Source: Verrucomicrobiales bacterium (GTDB lineage: Bacteria > Verrucomicrobiota > Verrucomicrobiia > Verrucomicrobiales > DEV007). From it: 36,380 nt of DNA. Numbering within the stretch: the first letter of the stretch is position 1; each line of letters opens with the position of its first letter. A program made the position numbers and the translations under genes. The stretch is from contig JARGNI010000050.1 in assembly GCA_029213195.1 (NCBI GenBank), positions 1 to 36,380 on the forward strand. The letters run 5' to 3'. Shown here one piece after another: positions 24,737 to 33,086 of this stretch. Under the pieces are notes generated by a model. The model was not told where the DNA came from. It saw only the letters and a program-made list of their open reading frames with translations, and searched no databases.

Positions 24737-25558
24737 ATGCCCGGAATGACCTCTCGAATCTCGATCTTTTTCGTCCTTTGTTTCTTCTTCTCGTCCCTGG
24801 GGCTGGCCCAGGAAACGGTGTCTCAAGCACCGACGGAGGAGGAAATCGCCGAAGATTGGCTCGAGAATTATTACAAAGATCCTTCTCCCGATCGGTTTGT
24901 GAAGGAGGTCAAGGCATGGGCGGAAGACGGCACCCTGGACAATCCAGACGCACGACCCGCCCTGATCGCTTTTCTCAGCCAGGTCATCCGGGCGAATCGG
25001 GATCGTCTTGCCGAATGGGATCAGGCTTTGCGAGGGCTGGAGCCCAGTCACAAGCAGGTCATCAATACTGCGATGCTGTTTTCACGAACCACGGAGGCCG
25101 ATGAAATCCTGCGGGAACAGTTTGGCGAGCGATACGACAAGCAGAAGACGGAAACCGAGAAAATTCTCGAGATGCCCCTCGATGCCGAGCCGACCCTCCA
25201 CATGCTTTGGGGGTTCTACTACGCAACTGGATCGGCCAATGCGATTCGACGCCTTGTCCTCTGTTTTCGCTTTGTCGATGCTCCCTACGATCCAGGTGGG
25301 GTGGCCATTCCGAATGGATACATGCCCTACTACAAGATGCTGCCCCTGTTTGCCTACGAGTCTCTCGTCGCCAATGCGGAGCGTCATCCTCGTGTGGTCG
25401 AGATACTCAAGACTCTTCACGAGAAAGACGAGTCCCTTCTCCCGCTTGAGAAGGAAGGGGTCTACGATGTTCTCTCGGAAATTCTGCCCGAGCAATTTCC
25501 TCCGGTGAAGAGGGAAGGGGCGACGGCGAAGAATCCTTCCGGAGCTCCCGAAGAATAA
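24737..25558 (+). CDS. Secreted protein of unknown function
   Basis: The 273-residue product has a signal peptide (MPGMTSRISIFFVLCFFFSSLGLAQ, with ATG 24746 as an alternative start), then an alpha-helical body. Helices such as IAEDWLENYYKDPSPDRFVKEV and RPALIAFLSQVIRAN are repeat-like, suggesting a helical scaffold. A proline-rich, charged end (KREGATAKNPSGAPEE) follows. No catalytic motif is visible and I do not recognise a family. It is divergent from rpsN and convergent with the sugar kinase gene, 8 bases away. Confidence 0.78.
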   Translation: MPGMTSRISIFFVLCFFFSSLGLAQETVSQAPTEEEIAEDWLENYYKDPSPDRFVKEVKAWAEDGTLDNPDARPALIAFLSQVIRANRDRLAEWDQALRGLEPSHKQVINTAMLFSRTTEADEILREQFGERYDKQKTETEKILEMPLDAEPTLHMLWGFYYATGSANAIRRLVLCFRFVDAPYDPGGVAIPNGYMPYYKMLPLFAYESLVANAERHPRVVEILKTLHEKDESLLPLEKEGVYDVLSEILPEQFPPVKREGATAKNPSGAPEE

Positions 25559-25566
25559 AGTGGGAA

Positions 25567-26664
25567 TCAGCGAACGACGCGAGCACCGCCGCCGCTGACG
25601 ACCTTTTCGACTTCGGCGAGAGAGGCCATCGTGGTGTCTCCCGGAGTCGTCATGGCGAGAGCGCCGTGTGCCGCCCCATAGTTGATCGCTTTGGCGGGAT
25701 CGTTGTGAGCGAGGAAGCCGTAGGCGAATCCCGACGCGAAACTGTCACCTCCCCCGACCCGGTCGAGAATTTCCAACTCGGGATAAGGAGTGGCTTCGAA
25801 AAATTTTCCATCGTGCCAGCAGATCGCTCCCCAATCGTTGACCGTCGCGGTGTGGACCTCGCGGAGCGTAGTGGCGGTGGCTTTGAAATTGGGGAACTCT
25901 TTCACGGCGGTTTCGATCATCTTCTTGAAGTTGGAGACGTCGATTCCCCGGATATTTTCGTCGACTCCTTCCACCTCGAAGCCGAGGGAGGCGGTGAAGT
26001 CCTCCTCGTTGCCGATCATGACATCGACGTATTGAGCAATTTCTCGATTCACTTCCTGGGCCTTGGCCTGACCGCCAATCGCTTTCCAAAGGGACGGGCG
26101 ATAGTTCAGGTCGTAGCTGACGATCGTGCCGTGTTTCTGGGCGGCCTTGCAGGCTTCGATGGTGAACTCGGCGGCAGTTTCGCTGAGCGCGGCAAAGATG
26201 CCACCGGTGTGAAACCAGCGAGCACCATGATTTCCGAAAATGTCATCCCAGTCGACATCCCCGGGTTTCAGCTGGCTGGCGGCGGTGTTGGCACGATCGG
26301 GGCAGCCGACGGCGCCCCGGATTCCGAATCCGCGCTCCGTGAAGTTGAGTCCATTGCGAACTTCCCGTCCGATCCCATCATAGTCTCGCCAGACCAGGAA
26401 CTGCGTATCGACACCTCCCTGGAGCATGAAGTCCTCGATGAGACGACCGACCGGATTGTCGGCAAAGGCGGTTACGCAAGCGGTGCGCAGTCCAAAGCAA
26501 CGACGGAGTCCGCGAGTGACGTTGTATTCTCCGCCACCCTCCCAGGCGGCAAAATTCCGAGCCGTGTGGATGCGGCCTTCTCCGGGATCGAGCCGGAGCA
26601 TGACTTCGCCGAGTGAGATACAATCGAAAGCGACTTCGGAAGCGGGTTTGATGGTGAGTGCCAT
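25567..26664 (-). CDS. PfkB-family sugar kinase, probable 2-keto-3-deoxygluconate kinase (KdgK-like)
   Basis: The 365-residue product is a ribokinase/PfkB-family kinase. Its N-terminal substrate motif reads EGGGEYNVTRGLRRCFG. The C-terminal ATP/anion-hole signature is DRVGGGDSFASGFAYG, with catalytic D307. ISLGEVMLRLDPGEGR at the start and IGNEEDF in the middle resemble 2-keto-3-deoxygluconate kinases, which make KDPG for the lower Entner-Doudoroff step. A hydroxyacid dehydrogenase gene lies 24 bases upstream on the same strand, which fits sugar-acid catabolism. Other PfkB substrates remain possible. Confidence 0.85.
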   Translation of the reverse strand: MALTIKPASEVAFDCISLGEVMLRLDPGEGRIHTARNFAAWEGGGEYNVTRGLRRCFGLRTACVTAFADNPVGRLIEDFMLQGGVDTQFLVWRDYDGIGREVRNGLNFTERGFGIRGAVGCPDRANTAASQLKPGDVDWDDIFGNHGARWFHTGGIFAALSETAAEFTIEACKAAQKHGTIVSYDLNYRPSLWKAIGGQAKAQEVNREIAQYVDVMIGNEEDFTASLGFEVEGVDENIRGIDVSNFKKMIETAVKEFPNFKATATTLREVHTATVNDWGAICWHDGKFFEATPYPELEILDRVGGGDSFASGFAYGFLAHNDPAKAINYGAAHGALAMTTPGDTTMASLAEVEKVVSGGGARVVR

Positions 26665-26688
26665 GAGCTTGAATACGGTGGTGTGACG

Positions 26689-27666
26689 TTAGGAAAAGGA
26701 ATTGGCCTGGATGTAGTCCGAATCTCCGTTGAGATAGTTGATCATGTTGTGGGTCGCCCGGAGAGCCTGTCGCTCGACGCTTTCGTAGGTTCGCGAGGCG
26801 ATGTGGCTCGTGATGATGCAGTTGGGCGCGGAAAAGAGCGGATGATCTGCAGCGGGAGGTTCTTCATCGAGGACATCGGCGCCATAGCCTCCGATCTTCC
26901 CGCTGGCGAGCGCGGCGGCGACATCAGCGGTCTCGACGAGCTCACCGCGGGCACAGTTCAGGACAATCACGTCTTCCCTCATTTCCGCGATCTTCTCCGC
27001 GTTGATCATGCCGCGGGTGTTCTCATCGAGGAAGCAGTGCAGGCTGACGACGTCGGCTCCGAGCAGCACTTCGTCCATCGTTGCACATCGGGTGACGTCG
27101 TGGGCTTTCGCAAACTCTTCATCGAAGTAGGGATCGAAAGCGATCACCGACATTCCGAATGCCTTCGCGCGGGTGGCGACCTCTTTCCCGATTCTTCCAA
27201 GACCGAGAATACCCATGGTCTTTCCGAGGATCTCGTGTCCGACAGGCTTTTTCCAACCTGCCTGCCACATTCCGTTCGTGACATCGTTGGCGTTGGCCTG
27301 GATTTTCTTGGACAGTCCCAGGAGGAGTCCGAAAGTGTGCTCGGCGACGGTGGTGTGATTGACCCCTGGGGTATTCAGGACAGGGAGCCGATTTTCGGTC
27401 GCGTGAGCGACATCGATCTTGTCGAGTCCAATTCCGTATTTGCTGATGACCTTGAGCCGGGGCAGGGACTTGTCGATGACGGCAGCGGTGATGGCGTCGT
27501 CGCCACAGAGAAAGGCGTCGAACTCACCCGCTAGATCGAGCATCTCTTCTTCCGGAAGTGGCCCACGGGCTCTCACGATTTCGAATCCCTGGGACTCCAG
27601 CAACTCGTGATGAGGCCCGGGAGTGTCTTGATAACTCGTGGTGGTGAGCAAAATTCGGGTTGTCAT
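26689..27666 (-). CDS. D-2-hydroxyacid dehydrogenase (phosphoglycerate dehydrogenase-like)
   Basis: The product is 325 residues from ATG 27666, and ATG 27678 adds four. It has the NAD-binding GLGRIG at residues 155-160, TVAEHTFGLLL near 106, and the catalytic triad R240 (NCARGELV), E269 (DVLDEEPP) and H288 (TSHIASRT). It lacks the C-terminal ACT or regulatory domain of long SerA forms. It reduces or oxidises a 2-oxo/2-hydroxy acid. Operon linkage to a KdgK-like kinase points to sugar-acid or glyoxylate-type metabolism rather than serine synthesis. Confidence 0.88.
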   Translation of the reverse strand: MTTRILLTTTSYQDTPGPHHELLESQGFEIVRARGPLPEEEMLDLAGEFDAFLCGDDAITAAVIDKSLPRLKVISKYGIGLDKIDVAHATENRLPVLNTPGVNHTTVAEHTFGLLLGLSKKIQANANDVTNGMWQAGWKKPVGHEILGKTMGILGLGRIGKEVATRAKAFGMSVIAFDPYFDEEFAKAHDVTRCATMDEVLLGADVVSLHCFLDENTRGMINAEKIAEMREDVIVLNCARGELVETADVAAALASGKIGGYGADVLDEEPPAADHPLFSAPNCIITSHIASRTYESVERQALRATHNMINYLNGDSDYIQANSFS

Positions 27667-27742
27667 AGGCAGGGGCAACGGTTAGCGAAATGTAGAAAGA
27701 GGGCAAACTCCAAATTGCGCACTCTTCCGAAGTTTTACGCAG

Positions 27743-28012
27743 ATGGACTCAAAACCAGGAGAAGAGATCCAACGAGAGTTTGGCCCGCAACCTCTTGATC
27801 GATGGATGAACGAGTTCTCACTCTCGAATCGAGATCTCGTCACCACCAGCACCGAGCAACTGACCCACAAGCAGGTTCAGAAAGCGAGGAAAGGAAGACG
27901 AATCTCATCGAATCTGCAGAACAAGATCAAGAATGCCCTCGAACAAGCCCTTCGGGATTCCGCTCGTGAACGGACATTTTCGATGGCAGAGCTCTTCAAC
28001 TACGAGCCCTAG
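27743..28012 (+). CDS. Small HTH-like protein of unknown function
   Basis: The 89-residue product has DRWMNEFSLSNRDLV, then LTHKQVQKARKGRRISSNLQNKIKNALEQA at residues 40-69. The second block has the spacing of an XRE/lambda-repressor-like recognition helix, although it is short. The C-terminus (MAELFNYEP) is conserved-looking. It is divergent from the hydroxyacid dehydrogenase and comes 24 bases before an Rrf2 regulator gene, so the two may be co-transcribed. I recall similar small proteins in Verrucomicrobiota but cannot name a function. Confidence 0.7.
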   Translation: MDSKPGEEIQREFGPQPLDRWMNEFSLSNRDLVTTSTEQLTHKQVQKARKGRRISSNLQNKIKNALEQALRDSARERTFSMAELFNYEP

Positions 28013-28036
28013 GATCGGCGCCCACCCTGAACGACC

Positions 28037-28465
28037 ATGCAATTTTCCCGGAAAGCCGACTACGCCATCCGAGCCGTTACGCTCCTCGGGTCTCTTGGGC
28101 CCGATCGTTCGATGCAGGCGCAGGAGTTGGCGGAAGCGGGAAAGATCCCGATTAAGTTTCTCGAGCAAATCCTACTCGTCCTGAAACGAGCCGGGATCCT
28201 GCGAAGCAAGCGCGGGGTAGGGGGCGGCTATCGTCTCAATCGAGAGAGCCGGCTGATCTCGGTCGCCGAGGTTATCGAGGCGGTCGATGGGGAGCTCGTT
28301 CAGCTGATCGATCCAGAGGACTACCCTCGATTCGACGGGGCCGACGGGATCTCCTTCTGTCTGACCGAGGCAGAGAATGCGATCAACGACAAGCTCCGCG
28401 ATACCAGCATCGAAGACCTCATTCGTTACGATGAAGGGGATCGCATGGCTGGAGCCGGGATCTAG
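28037..28465 (+). CDS. Rrf2-family transcriptional regulator
   Basis: The 142-residue product has the Rrf2 N-terminus (MQFSRKADYAIRAVTLLG), a helix-turn-helix (MQAQELAEAGKIPIKFLEQILLVLKRAGIL) and the wing RSKRGVGGGYRLNR. It has a single cysteine near residue 115, so the three-cysteine [2Fe-2S] site of IscR or NsrR is absent. It is more likely a CymR-like or metal-free type that senses by another route. Nearby targets may include the small HTH gene or the downstream PSCyt1 operon. Confidence 0.9.
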   Translation: MQFSRKADYAIRAVTLLGSLGPDRSMQAQELAEAGKIPIKFLEQILLVLKRAGILRSKRGVGGGYRLNRESRLISVAEVIEAVDGELVQLIDPEDYPRFDGADGISFCLTEAENAINDKLRDTSIEDLIRYDEGDRMAGAGI

Positions 28466-28559
28466 AATCTCCAGGACGCCGAGTCGGAGTCGGGATCACC
28501 CGAATACGCCCTTTCTCTGATGCGACAGCGGCCTTGCTTCGCGTGTATCCTTGCCAGTG

Positions 28560-31547
28560 ATGAGAGTTTTTCTAAGCGCCTGTATCCTCTTCGCCTTCCT
28601 GTTGCGGGGAAACGCGGAGGAAGAGGTCAGCTTCTCCCGAGACATCCGCCCCCTTCTCAGCGATCGCTGTTTCAAGTGTCACGGTTTCGACGAGGAAACC
28701 AAGGAAGCCGACCTGGGACTCCATTCTTTTGCCGAGTCGACGAGAGATCTCGGTGGCTACCAGGCGATCGTGCCCGGGAATGCCGATGCCAGTGAGGTCG
28801 TTGCCCGGATCCTATCCGACGATCCTGACGATGTGATGCCTCCTCCGAAGGCCAACAAGCCGAGATTCTCACCGGACGAGATCGAGTTGATGCGACGCTG
28901 GATCAACCAGGGAGCCAAGTATGAGAAACACTGGGCTTTCGAAAAGCCCGTCAAGCCGGAGGTGCCGGTCGGAAAAGCCGACCATCCGGTGGATCGATTT
29001 CTCGATCGGGCGATCCAGGAGAGAAATCTCGAGGTCAACGGGGAAGCCGATCCCTACACCTTGATCCGACGTCTCTCCTTTGATCTGAGGGGACTTCCGC
29101 CTACCCCGGAGGAGATTCATGGTTTTGTCACCGCGCATCAGCAGAATGCGAAAGAAGCCTGGGAGAACCTGGTCGACGAGTTTCTCGCCTCACCCTCCTA
29201 TGGCGAGCGCTGGGCTCGGGACTGGCTCGATCTGGCTCGCTATGCCGATACGAATGGCTATGAGAAAGATCGTCCCCGCTCGATCTGGCCCTATCGGGAC
29301 TGGGTTGTCCGGGCGCTCAACGAGGACATGCCCTATGATCAATTCACGATCGAGCAGCTTGCCGGAGACATGCTGGAAAATCCGACGATGGACCAACTCA
29401 TCGCCACCGGGTTTCATCGCAACACGATGCTCAACGAGGAGGGCGGAATCGATCCTCTCGAGTTCCGATATCATGCCATGGTCGACCGCGTCGCCACGAC
29501 GGGTTCGGTCTGGATGGGGCTGACGACCGGCTGTGCCCAATGTCACACCCACAAGTTCGATCCCATCACTCACACGGATTACTTCTCCCTCATGGCGCTG
29601 CTCAACAATGCCGATGAGCTGGAAATCGCGGTCCCCGATGAAGCCATCGCTGCGCGTCGGAAACCGATCCAGGCACAGATCGCAGAGCTCGAGAAAGCGG
29701 CGAGGGACTCTATCGATCCCGCCAAGTTTGCCCGTTGGATCAGAGAGGAAGAAGCGAGGTCGGCAAACTGGATTCCGCTCGATCCCAAGGCGATGAAAAC
29801 CAATCTGCCCCTCTTGCAACGGCAGGATGACAAGTCGATTTTCGCGAGTGGGGATTTCACGAAACGGGACGTGTTTGACCTGGTCTTCGATCTCGGAGAG
29901 GTCGGCTCCGACGGAAAGATCACGGCGATCCGTATCGAGGCGCTTCCCGACGAGCGACTTCCGGCAGGAGGACCCGGGACCGCCTACTACGAGGGTCGCA
30001 AGGGCGACTTCTTTCTCAGCGAGGTTTCCGCGACGGCTGGGGGCAAGCTCCTCGAGTTTCGCGATGCCACGGTCAGTTTTGGAAAAATTGCAATCGGATC
30101 AGGGAAGGCAGAAGGACCCAACGTGTATGACGGGGAAGGCTCCACGGGATGGTCGACCGCGACCCAGGAAGGAAAACGAAACGAGCTCGTTATCAATTTG
30201 AAGACTCCGGTCTCGGCTTCGGGAAAACTGGAAATGGAATTGCTCTTCGAGCGGCACTTTGTCGCTGCGTTGGGACGGTTCCGAGTTTCAGTGACGACGG
30301 ATGCCGGCGAAGTGAAGGCTTCGGGATTTCTGTTTCCTGATTTTCGGAAAGCGAATCGGGAAGAGAAGGAGCAGGCCTATCTGCGAACTGCCGAAGACTT
30401 CGCCGACTTTCAGAAAAAGGTTTCCGATCTGGAGAAGAAGCTTCCTTCCTTTCCGACGACGCTCGTGTTTCGGGAGCGTCCCGTGGAGAATCCGCGACCG
30501 ACTTTTCTGCATCATCGGGGTGAGTATCTCAGCGCTCGAGAGCAGGTCGTGCCGGCGACCCCGGCGGTCTTCGATCCCATCGCGGCGGAGCAACCCCGGA
30601 ATCGTCTCGGCCTGGCGCACTGGCTCGTGAGCGAGAAAAATCCCCTCGGGGCCCGAGTCGCGGTGAACCGAGCCTGGCGGGCCTTTTTCGGAACCGGGAT
30701 CGTGAAGACCTCCGGCGACTTCGGCTACCAGTCCGAATTGCCGACTCATCCCGAGTTGCTCGATTGGCTTGCCGTGAGTTTTGTCGAGAACGGATGGTCG
30801 CTGAAGGCGCTCCACCGGCAGATCGTTTCCAGTGCCGCTTATCGACGGGACAGTGCCATCTCCTCGCTGCAACTGGAGCAGGATCCCGACAATCGGTTTC
30901 TTGCCCGAGGTCCCCGATTCCGGCTCACGGGGGAAATGATCCGGGATGCGGCCTTGCAGTCCTCGGGTCTGCTTTCCACGAAGCTGGGCGGTCCGGGGGT
31001 GTTTCCACCCCAGCCTGCCAGCGTGACCGAGATTGCCTATGGCCGGACTTCGTGGAAGGTCTCGAATGGGGAAGATCGATATCGCCGTAGCCTCTACACT
31101 TTCGCCAAACGCACTGCTCCCTTCGCCTCCTACCTCACCTTTGATGGGCCGACCGGCGAAAGCTGCCTGCCGCGGCGGGACCGCAGCAATACCCCGCTGC
31201 AGGCATTGACTCTTCTCAATGATCCCATGTTCGGAGAAGCCGCGGCAGCCTTGGGCAATCGGCTGGGGGGAGACTCAACAGGGTTGAGCGACGGACCTGA
31301 CCCTGTTGATGCAGCGGATCGGATTACGGAACTCTTCCTGCGGATTCTTTCCCGGCCTCCGACGAATGAAGAGAAACAGCGGATCAAGAATTACTACGAA
31401 CAGCAGATGGCTCGAATCGCCTCTGGCGAGCTGGATCCGGCGACGATTCTTGGTGACCAGGAAAAGCACCCCAACCCGGAAAAGGCCGCCTGGAAAATGG
31501 TCGCCCGGGTTCTCATGAACCTGAACGAAGCCATCACGAGAGGATGA
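28560..31547 (+). CDS. PSCyt1 cytochrome c / DUF1549 / DUF1553 secreted protein
   Basis: The 995-residue product has a signal peptide (MRVFLSACILFAFLLRGNA). A Planctomycete cytochrome-c-like domain follows, with CFKCH at residues 37-41. DUF1549 (about 105-310) contains GERWARDWLDLARYADTNGYE, and a second CxxCH (CAQCH, residues 325-329) follows it. DUF1553 spans about 660-960 (NRLGLAHWLVSEKNPLGARVAVNRAW). The ATG at 28560 is chosen over a TTG at 28551. Such proteins are numerous in Planctomycetota and Verrucomicrobiota, and their biochemical role is unsettled. Heme binding is inferred from the CxxCH motifs. The stop overlaps the ATG of the DUF1501 gene, which forms the usual pair. Confidence 0.94.
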   Translation: MRVFLSACILFAFLLRGNAEEEVSFSRDIRPLLSDRCFKCHGFDEETKEADLGLHSFAESTRDLGGYQAIVPGNADASEVVARILSDDPDDVMPPPKANKPRFSPDEIELMRRWINQGAKYEKHWAFEKPVKPEVPVGKADHPVDRFLDRAIQERNLEVNGEADPYTLIRRLSFDLRGLPPTPEEIHGFVTAHQQNAKEAWENLVDEFLASPSYGERWARDWLDLARYADTNGYEKDRPRSIWPYRDWVVRALNEDMPYDQFTIEQLAGDMLENPTMDQLIATGFHRNTMLNEEGGIDPLEFRYHAMVDRVATTGSVWMGLTTGCAQCHTHKFDPITHTDYFSLMALLNNADELEIAVPDEAIAARRKPIQAQIAELEKAARDSIDPAKFARWIREEEARSANWIPLDPKAMKTNLPLLQRQDDKSIFASGDFTKRDVFDLVFDLGEVGSDGKITAIRIEALPDERLPAGGPGTAYYEGRKGDFFLSEVSATAGGKLLEFRDATVSFGKIAIGSGKAEGPNVYDGEGSTGWSTATQEGKRNELVINLKTPVSASGKLEMELLFERHFVAALGRFRVSVTTDAGEVKASGFLFPDFRKANREEKEQAYLRTAEDFADFQKKVSDLEKKLPSFPTTLVFRERPVENPRPTFLHHRGEYLSAREQVVPATPAVFDPIAAEQPRNRLGLAHWLVSEKNPLGARVAVNRAWRAFFGTGIVKTSGDFGYQSELPTHPELLDWLAVSFVENGWSLKALHRQIVSSAAYRRDSAISSLQLEQDPDNRFLARGPRFRLTGEMIRDAALQSSGLLSTKLGGPGVFPPQPASVTEIAYGRTSWKVSNGEDRYRRSLYTFAKRTAPFASYLTFDGPTGESCLPRRDRSNTPLQALTLLNDPMFGEAAAALGNRLGGDSTGLSDGPDPVDAADRITELFLRILSRPPTNEEKQRIKNYYEQQMARIASGELDPATILGDQEKHPNPEKAAWKMVARVLMNLNEAITRG

Positions 31548-32983
31548 ATGTCATGAACGAATTTTTGAGAACACGCACCCGCCGCCATTTTTTCCAGGAT
31601 TGTGGATTCGGACTGGGCAAGATCGGTCTTTCCGCAGCCCTCGCGGGAGGATTTTCGCGGTTGCAGGCCGGAGTCGGAAATCCCCTGGCTCCTCGGGATA
31701 CCCATTTCCCACCGAAGGCCAAGCGCGTCATTTTCCTCTTTATGGCCGGCGGCCCCAGTCAGCTGGAACTCTTCGAAAATAAGCCAAAGCTCCAGGAATT
31801 GAGCGGAAAGCCTATCCCGCCCTCGGTGATCGATGGCCAGCGCTATGCTTTCATTCAGCCCGATGCGGCCGTCCTTGCTCCCTGTTTTCCCTTTGCGAAG
31901 TATGGCGAATGTGGTGCCGAGCTTTCCGATCGGCTCCCTCACCTTGGATCGATTGCCGACGAGATTGCGATCGTGAAATCGATGCACACGGATCAGTTCA
32001 ATCATGCTCCAGCCCAGATTTTCCAGAATACGGGGCATGCCCTGCCGGGGCGACCTGCCATCGGGTCGTGGTTGAGCTACGGAATTGGAAGTGCCGCCGA
32101 TGATTTGCCCTCGTTCGTGGTTCTCAAGAGTGGAGGAAGTCTCAGTGGGGGGGCGGCAATGTGGAGCTCTGGCTTTCTTCCAGGCAGTCATGCCGGCGTC
32201 CCGTTTCGCGAATCGGGAGATCCTATTCTCCATGTCTCCAATCCTGCCGGCTACGATGATCGGGCCCAGCGTGAATCCCTCGACTTGATCCGAGCGATGA
32301 ATGAGAGAGAGCTGGGAACGGTGGGCGATCCCGAGATCCAGACTCGAATCGATGCTTACGAGATGGCTTGGCGAATGCAGTCGGCGGCGCCGGAGCTGAT
32401 GGATTTTTCAGAGGAATCCCAGGCGACCCTCGATCTCTACGGAGCGAAACCGGGAGATGGAAAGGCTTCCTACGCAAACAACTGTCTCCTCGCCCGTCGT
32501 CTCATCGAGCGCGGATCCCGGTTTGTGCAACTCTATCATTCGGGTTGGGATCACCATTCCCAGGTCGAGAAAGGGGTCACCTCGCAGGCGAGAACGGTGG
32601 ACCAGGCCTCGGCAGCACTCGTCAAGGATCTCAAGTCACGAGGATTGCTCGAAGACACGCTCGTGATCTGGGGGGGAGAGTTCGGGCGCACTCCGATGGT
32701 CGAAGCCAGCGCCGCTCTCGGGCGGAGTCTCGGACGCGATCATCATCCGCAGGCCTTCACGATGTGGATGGCGGGCGGGGGCATTCGTCCCGGAATCACG
32801 ATCGGGGAAACAGACGAGTTGGGATTCAATGTCGTCGAGGATGGGGTTCATATCCACGATCTGCATGCCACGATCCTGCATCTCCTGGGGCTCAATCACG
32901 AGAGACTGACCTTTCGCTACCAGGGCCGGGACTTCCGTCTCACCGATGTCCACGGCCATGTCGTGAAGAAGCTGCTCGCCTGA
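31544..32983 (+). CDS. DUF1501 protein with twin-arginine-like signal
   Basis: The 479-residue product starts with RTRRHFFQDCGFGLGKIGLSAALAG, a twin-arginine type signal. The DUF1501 (sulfatase/alkaline-phosphatase-like fold) body follows, with FLFMAGGPSQLELFENKP, YHSGWDHHSQVEKGV, VIWGGEFGRTP and HHPQAFTMWMAGGGI. Metal-binding histidines and aspartates in WDHH and GRDHHP are plausible. ATG 31544 overlaps the TGA of the upstream PSCyt1 gene, and ATG 31553 is an alternative. Linked expression and export with the DUF1549/DUF1553 partner is the normal arrangement. The true substrate is unknown. Confidence 0.93.
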   Translation: MNVMNEFLRTRTRRHFFQDCGFGLGKIGLSAALAGGFSRLQAGVGNPLAPRDTHFPPKAKRVIFLFMAGGPSQLELFENKPKLQELSGKPIPPSVIDGQRYAFIQPDAAVLAPCFPFAKYGECGAELSDRLPHLGSIADEIAIVKSMHTDQFNHAPAQIFQNTGHALPGRPAIGSWLSYGIGSAADDLPSFVVLKSGGSLSGGAAMWSSGFLPGSHAGVPFRESGDPILHVSNPAGYDDRAQRESLDLIRAMNERELGTVGDPEIQTRIDAYEMAWRMQSAAPELMDFSEESQATLDLYGAKPGDGKASYANNCLLARRLIERGSRFVQLYHSGWDHHSQVEKGVTSQARTVDQASAALVKDLKSRGLLEDTLVIWGGEFGRTPMVEASAALGRSLGRDHHPQAFTMWMAGGGIRPGITIGETDELGFNVVEDGVHIHDLHATILHLLGLNHERLTFRYQGRDFRLTDVHGHVVKKLLA

Positions 32984-33013
32984 ATCGATCTTCTCCGACC
33001 TCGACGCAAGGGG

Positions 33014-33042
33014 TTGACAAACGCCCAGGATTCGGTCGGTAT
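33014..33042 (+). promoter_or_regulatory. Candidate promoter for the sugar kinase-like gene
   Basis: A perfect TTGACA (33014-33019) lies 68 bases before the ATG of the NahK-like gene, with a weak -10 (CGGTAT, 33037-33042) at 17 bases. A TATGTC box at 33040 would need a spacer of 20. Only the -35 box is convincing. Confidence 0.3.
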
Positions 33043-33086
33043 GTCCGTCCGCATCGATTCCCGGGGGAGGAGATGCTTTCCTCGAC

